Shown here one piece after another: positions 58,199 through 64,000 of a stretch of DNA of 64,000 nt. Origin of the DNA: Linanthus parryae (lineage: Eukaryota; Streptophyta; Magnoliopsida; Ericales; Polemoniaceae). Positions within the stretch are counted from its first letter, which is position 1. The number at the start of each line of letters is the position of its first letter. A program made the translations under genes and the position numbers. The stretch is taken from NCBI GenBank assembly GCA_023055425.1, contig JALGPY010000006.1, positions 90,927,935 through 90,991,934 on the forward strand, written 5' to 3'. Under the pieces are notes generated by a model. The model was not told where the DNA came from, ran no database searches, and saw only the letters and a list, made by a program, of their open reading frames with translations.

Positions 58199-60421
58199 CA
58201 ATGAGTATGTGTCAATCACCGTCAGTTTGCATAAGCGGTGCTCTTTAATTGGACGTAGAGCAACTTACAAGTTAGAGGAGTAAAACAAGATATGTTAAGT
58301 TAAAAGTAAGGTCTCGTCTAAAACTTAACTCTCGTCACTTGGTATGCGGTGCGTCACCTCCTAGAAGCACCCGTGCTTTATAGCTCAAAATACGTAGCAA
58401 CATAGTAGTGACAAATCCTACCTACTATGATACTATGGAGCACGGACTGTCCATTACAACATAAACAAAATAAACGCACGCATTCAATCTTACATTTCCA
58501 ACCAAAACCATAAATACTACTAATACTACTATTAGTCTCCTGACATGTTTCGCAACAACACATTCTATGATTTAGCTGCTTGAGACCTTTTCACTCTCGA
58601 GTTCTTCCAGTCCTTCGAGACATCTCTTCCAGAGGCTAAAGCAGGAAACAACAACAACAATCATCATCAGAAACAAGCCACCAAAAGATTAGCAACAAAA
58701 TAGCAGGTGAAAGATAAATGCTATTGGAAAAGTACAACCAGTACTAATAATAAAAAGGCAACCGATTTTGTGTCAAGTTGTTTCATCTTTTCAAGGAATC
58801 TAGGAAAACATATGGAATGGACAATCCATCTCTACGATTGCAACATTTGGAACTACTTTATCCAATCCAATGTCAAAACCTTTCACCAATCTCAAAGGAC
58901 AGTCCTTGAAGACAATAAGGTCATAAATCCAGTTGCTATAACATGTTAAGGAGTAGATAGAGTCTCTGCTAACAATTGCAATTTATGTTCTCAAATCCCT
59001 CAACCACACGCGCTTGTCCACTAAACCTTCATGTGATGTCAAATGATACAACTGTCACAACTAAATCATCGAGAACTCTTAATTCAATAAGAAAACAAAC
59101 TACCCTCAACGTGCCTAATCTCGTCCATCTAAATTTGAAAGTATTAGGTGTTGTCTATAACAAGTTACTAGCTCGAATTGAAGTTAATGACTGTAGACTC
59201 TTTAGCGTCATAACAGAAAAATTAACTACAAAGCAGGCCAAACCTGTTAATAAATCAAGAAGGATAACATGAAAAAGCATCTAAACTCAATTACAATATC
59301 TGTAGAAAACCAAACATGCAGCCCCAACTTCTTTAAAGAACAAGAAACATACATGTTCATGTATTATGGTTTTTCTTTCCCTACCACCCCCCCCCCCCCC
59401 CCCCCCTCTGAAACCAAACTAGCTGAATTATCATATTTAGCAGAAAATTATAAACTAGCTGAATTATCATATTACCATGATTCATAGTGCATTGCGAGTT
59501 AAATCATACAAGACGATACTTTATCATACAATATTTAGAAGTCAATACTCAGAAAATAGATGTAACACAACACATATAAATTTTATTTTCCCTTGTACAT
59601 ACATAATTTAGGTGAAAATAGTGAAAAAAACTAAGATCGCCAAATTAGACTCCAAGGCATTAGGGCCATCCGCGGGACGCTTGAGGCCTACTGTCAGGGA
59701 TTCCAATGAAGCCAATATCTATATGCTACTGTAAATATGTAGAGGGGTTTCAAATATTTTGCTTAGCATACAAAATTACACTTGCCAAAGTAACAGATAT
59801 ACAATCATCTAATTTAAATTTAAAAGTTAATTGTAACTGAGTTTATCCAATTTGTGTCTTTTCCAATGGGTATCTTCATCGTACATAAATACTTGTGATA
59901 TTCAATTGGAACTGTAATTTAAAAGTTAATTTTAACTGAGTTTACAATTTGAATATCTGCGAATATTCAGTTTGTACCTTTACCGAACAGATATCTCCAC
60001 CATTAAAAAAGGAATGCCGGACTACCGAAGTTCTTCACTCAATTTTTCCAACTCTATCTCTATCTCCCTCCTTTCATGCCAACACATGTTGCCTCTTATT
60101 GAGAATTCAAAATTATAATCCAGACTCCACCATACTGGGAGGGCGTCCACGGGGTTTAAGCGAACAGCACTATCCGGCTCGGAGGCATTTTTCAAGATCC
60201 ATCTGCTTCTTAGGCGGACATATAAGCCTTAAGGAGATCGGTCATGTGTCACATCCATATCCTTTCTATTTCCAGCATAATACATTACAGCATTTCATGT
60301 CTCATTTTTGCTTCCCAGTTTCGAAGGTGAACCGTTTGAGTTTTGACTGTCATTAGTCTTACTTGTTACAGATAATACAAAATCAGATGCTTGATTTTTT
60401 TTTTCTTCAGACAAGAGAAAT
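58199..60421. other. intergenic DNA, no gene recognised
   Basis: Only short frames of no known family occur (58707-58949, 58976-59272, 59949-60356). The stretch 59300-59378 matches 25548-25625. A C run lies at 59387-59406, followed by the motif CTAGCTGAATTATCATAT twice (59419 and about 59456); the same motif recurs at about 27029. Confidence 0.4.
59387..59406. repeat. poly-C run (20 C)
   Basis: Uninterrupted C run after CCCTACCA. It is one of three long C/G runs in the window. Confidence 0.9.
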
Positions 60422-60673
60422 CTAAGCTCGGAATATTGTTGCTCTGAATTTCGGAATTTCACCGTCTATGAGTTCGATCAGACAAGCGTCGTCGATGGTG
60501 ATTCCAGTGTGTTGGACGAATGAATGCCAACAGATTATTCGCTTCAATCGATTCTCTGGAGTGGGGTAGCTGCAGCGGATACGCCATGTCATGTAACTGT
60601 TCTTTGTGGTTTGGAGGTCGATAGAGGTGGGAACACCTTTCATGAATTTCTTCGCAAATTCAGCAGGGACATT
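60422..60673 (-). pseudogene. B3 DNA-binding domain exon (REM-like), orphan
   Basis: On the minus strand an acceptor site (CCACACACCACAG) at 60674-60686 precedes an 84-codon exon ending in TAG at 60422. It reads NVPAEFAKKFMKGVPTSIDL, then WRIRCSYPTPENRLKRIICW, then HSFVQHTGITIDDACLIELI, and ends KFRATIFRA. This order (I/V-P-x-x-F, hydrophobic strands, W-x-x-F-V, x-D-x-C-x-F/I-E-L-I) is the plant B3 fold, closest to REM-type proteins that bind DNA in the nucleus. It covers one B3 domain. I cannot find upstream exons within the next few hundred bases, and the Copia element at 61 kb lies there. It could be the last exon of a gene whose other exons lie beyond that element, or a pseudogene fragment; pseudogene is used as the cautious label. 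Confidence 0.6.
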
Positions 60674-61004
60674 CTGTGGTGTGTGGAAAAAAATAAATAT
60701 GAGGTACAGTTGGTTGTGTGTGTGTGTGTAGTGATAAACATATACATCTTTCAGACTATCTAAACTGTGATGGTAGAACAGACAAAAAAAACTCATTCCC
60801 ATATACCAATTCATGTATTATTGAAACCACATATAATAAATTAGTGTGGTTTCAAAAACTCAAGTGAAAAGTTATGCACAGTCTAGTACCATAAGTCAAT
60901 CCATGAGTTGTCAAAGAAATTAAATGTCAGAATGTACTCATTGTCCCAAACAAATAAATAAATTTTGTTGACTCAAAGACCTTTGAATGTGTTTTGAGAA
61001 GTAA

Positions 61005-64000
61005 TTGTTTTGGGTGATGAAAGACAAAGACAAAGCATTTCAGATACTCCAAGGCCTTGAGATACTGACAGAGCCTCAAAGCCTTGAGAATTGTTCTTGT
61101 TGTGCTGAATGTTCTAACAATCTTGTGTTGCAGATTGGCTACCTGATTATACAGATCAGAGATTTGCTGGATATACTAATGTTTTACATTATCTACATAT
61201 CTAACACAATTGCAGATGTTCAGATCAGGGAGAATCAAAGTCTTCTAGACTTTACTTTGACAGACTGTGAAGCATGTTCAGAACTTCACATTATGAGGAA
61301 TTCTTATCCTTATCAGCTTAAGGGACAAGTTAGGCAGATTTGGGTTCCAAAAGGAATTAGACCACCAAACATGGCTGATTCTGAGTATGAATCAAAGTTC
61401 TGCACTTGGTCTAACAGCCTGTTGAGGCAATGATTTACTTTTGCAGGATGTCACCAAGGCCTTGAAAGATCAGAAATGGATATTAGACAGTGGATGTTCC
61501 AGACACATGAGTGGAAAGAAGTCTCTCTTTACAGAGCTTACAGAAAAATCTGGAGGAACAATCACACTTGGTGACAAAGCAAAATGCGATATTATTGGTA
61601 TAGGTAGTATTGGTAATGGTTCTACTAACTCTATCTCTAATGTATATCTAGTTGATGGACTTTAAGTATAATCTGCTTAGTATTTCTTAGTTATGTGATA
61701 AAGGTTATAAAGCTATATTTGACAAGGAGAAATGTGTGGTGCAAGATGAAAAATCTGGTGATTGCATACTCACTGCTCCTAGATCATATAATCTATATGC
61801 TATGAGTACTAAGAGTGTTGCAGGTGACAAGCTAAAATGCCTCAAGGCCTTGAAGGAAGATTCAAAGCTTTGGCACAGAAAGCTTGGGCATATTAGCAAA
61901 CACACCTTGAATAAACTCATCTCAAAGGATTTGGTAAGACGTTTACCATCACAGAAATTTACAGATGATGAGGTTTGCATGGCATGTGTACAAGGTAAGC
62001 AAACCAGAATCTCATTATAGCCAAAGAACTTTGTAAGTACTTCTAGACCCTTAGAACTGTTGCATATGGAATTGTGTGGTCCTATAAGAGTTCAGACCCC
62101 AAAAGGTAAGAGGTATATGCTTGTTATAATAGATGATTATTCTAGATTTACTTGGTGATGTTTATTAGCGATAAAACTAAAGCTTTTTATGGATTTTCTA
62201 GATTGTGCAAATAACTTCAAACTTTGAAAAATTTACCTGTTGCATCCATCAGAAGTGATCATGGTAGGGAATTTGATCAACTTGACTTTGATTTGTTTTG
62301 TGCAGAGCATGGCATATCACACAACTTTTCTGCACCTAGAACTCCACAGCAAAATGGAGTAGTTGAAAGAAAAAAAGGACACTTGAGGATATGTCTAGAA
62401 CTATGCTTCGTGAAAGTATTTTGCCAAAGTTCTTGTGGGCAGAAGCTGTTAATACTGCCAATTATGTGCTGAATAGATGCTTGATTAGACCAATCTTGAA
62501 AAAGACCACTTATGAACTGTTTAAAGTAGGAAGCCTACTGTTTCATATTTCAAAACTTTTGGTTGTATCTGTTTTTTGCATAATAATGGTAGAGACAATC
62601 TTGGTAAGTTTGATGCTAGAAGTGATGAAGGTGTATTTCTTTGATATTCTCAAACTAGCAAAGCTTATAGAGTTTACAATAGAAAAACCAAGATTGTGGA
62701 AGAGAGTATTCATGTGATTTTTGATGAAAGTACTAAGGATTCTCTGAGTGAAAGTTTTACAGATCTAGATTTGAACAAGCATGAGTCTGATGATGACGCT
62801 GTGAAAGAGGACAAAGGCAAAACTAATGTGCAGAATCAACCAGCAGAATCTCAAGGCCTTGAACCTCCTGCAGAACCAAAATCTCAAAGCCTTGAGACTG
62901 AAGCTGAAACTTTCTATGATGCTCCCTCTACTGTTTCAAGAACTCAAAGCCTTGAAGGAGAATATTCCTGGATACCAAGGAAGAAGTTTAAGTACCTTGA
63001 AGACCATCCAGCTGAAAATATCATATCAGATCCATCAACTGGAACTCAGACAAGAGGACAGTTGAAGAACTTGTGTGCTTTTAGTGCATTTGTATCTTTG
63101 ATTGAGCCTAAAAATACCAAGGAAGCACTGGAAGATGCAGACTGGATCATTGCAATGCAGAGTGAGATGAATGAGTTTGAATGAAACAAGGTAGGGAATC
63201 TGGTTCCCATACCTAAAGAGAAATCAGTTATTGGAACCAGATGGGTGTTCAGAAATAAGCTTGATGAGAATGGCAATGTGGTAAGGAACAAAGCCAGACT
63301 GGTGGCACAGGGATATAATCAGGAAGAAGGTATAGATTATGAGGATACTTTTGCTCCTGTTGCCAGGTTAGAAGCTATTAGAATACTTCTTGCATTTGCA
63401 GCTCACAATCACATAAAGCTTTATCAAATGGATGTCAAATGTGCTTTTCTGAATGGTTATTTACAAGAAGATGTTTTTGTAGCACAACCTCCTGATTTTG
63501 AAGATGAAAACTTTCCTGGTCATGTTTATAAACTAGACAAAGCTCTTTATGGGTTAAAACAAGCTTCAAGGGCTTGGTATGATAGACTTTCAAAATTTCT
63601 ACTTGACAACAATTTCAAGAGAGGTCTAGTTGATAAAACTCTTTTCGTTAAACATCATCAAAGTGATTTGTTAGTAGTTCAGATCTATGTAGATGATATT
63701 CTATTTGGTGCTACTAATGATGCTCTTTCAAAAGAGTTCTCTAGTCTGTTGTGCAGGGAGTTTGAGATGAGCTTAATGGTAGAACTGATTTTCTTTCTTG
63801 GACTTCATATCTTACAAATGAAGAAAGGAATTTTTGTACATCAAGGAAAGTATACCAAGGACTTATTGAACAAGTACAATATGTCACATTCCAAGGTGCT
63901 TAAAACCCCTATGAGTTCATCACTCTCATTAGACGAGGATTCAAATGGTAAAAATGTGAATCAAAAGGAATACAGAGGTTTGATTGGATCACTTTTGTAT
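61005..64000 (+). pseudogene. SIRE-like Copia pol, truncated by window end
   Basis: Domains in order: sequence before protease (IWVPKGIRPPN, 61350); protease WILDSGCSRHMSGKKSLF near 61480 with D-S-G; pre-integrase LWHRKLGHISKHTLNK near 61870 and ACVQGKQTR near 61985; integrase SIRSDHGREFDQ near 62243 and PQQNGVVERKKG near 62350, carrying D and E; a linker rich in E, S and Q (62696-63000); reverse transcriptase with [20 protein letters not shown] near 63232, [18 protein letters not shown] near 63430, [15 protein letters not shown] near 63544 and IYVDDILFG near 63684. Frames break near 61434, 61663, 62018, 62155 and 62472, and a TGA at 63182-63184 (for an expected arginine) lies in an otherwise continuous frame from 62696 to the end. 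Gag and 5' LTR are not seen. Confidence 0.88.
61049..62955 (+). repeat. dispersed TCAAGGCCTTGA palindromes (7 copies)
   Basis: Copies of TCAAGGCCTTGA or its one-base variants are at 61049-61060, 61076-61087, 61454-61465, 61842-61853, 62851-62862, 62884-62895 and 62944-62955. Three read SQGLE/SQSLE/TQSLE in the linker before reverse transcriptase; others read in different contexts (TKALK, LKALK). Confidence 0.85.

Noticed and set aside
60500..60763. Plus-strand 79-codon frame over the B3 exon
   Set aside because: It is antisense to the B3 exon and lacks any motif.

Overview
This window is plant nuclear DNA, most likely from a eudicot, made almost entirely of transposable elements. The evidence is plant-specific element families (Athila-type Gypsy, Tork-like and SIRE-like Copia, Pack-MULE, CACTA-like, hAT MITE, Emigrant/pogo-like MITE, tRNA-derived SINE, L1-type LINE), a plant B3 DNA-binding exon and plant-type splice signals. 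I see no intact host gene, no rRNA gene and no functional tRNA gene.

Layout. 1-4.1 kb: AT-rich intergenic DNA with a possible MULE end, an Emigrant-like MITE, a 27-base C run and a SINE relic. 4.1-6.1 kb: broken L1-type LINE. 6.1-9.15 kb: CACTA-like remnant. 9.3-9.95 kb: tandem repeats. 10.4-12.7 kb: LTR-like sequence, including a SIRE/BARE-type Copia LTR on the minus strand. 12.94-22.63 kb: one complete Athila-type insertion (TSD AGATC, LTRs of about 2.1-2.2 kb) that has lost reverse transcriptase, RNase H and the integrase core and carries 16 copies of a 16-base palindrome. It sits inside an older LINE-ORF1-like relic that resumes at 22.6-24.2 kb. 24.6-27.4 kb: a G run, a pogo-like element with transposase remnants and two fold-back elements. 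27.56-35.79 kb: old Copia element on the minus strand, itself invaded by a Pack-MULE carrying a calmodulin-like EF-hand fragment and by a roughly 98-base SINE.

36.2-57.54 kb is the centrepiece. Four nearly identical Copia internal regions alternate with five LTRs, all on the minus strand, and the whole 21.3 kb block is flanked by a single 5-base target duplication (CAAAC). Gag-protease is open in all four units and pol is open in three. 57.6-58.2 kb: hAT MITE. 58.2-60.4 kb: no gene recognised. 60.4-60.7 kb: B3-domain exon on the minus strand. 61.0 kb to the end: SIRE-like Copia on the plus strand, cut off by the window edge.

The most unusual observation is that neither the array element nor the older related Copia has the usual initiator-Met-tRNA primer site after its 5' LTR. 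Each instead has a short sequence there that is complementary to a site about 108 bases inside its own LTR. The paired sequences differ between the two elements in a compensating way. This suggests, but does not prove, self-primed reverse transcription as in the yeast element Tf1.
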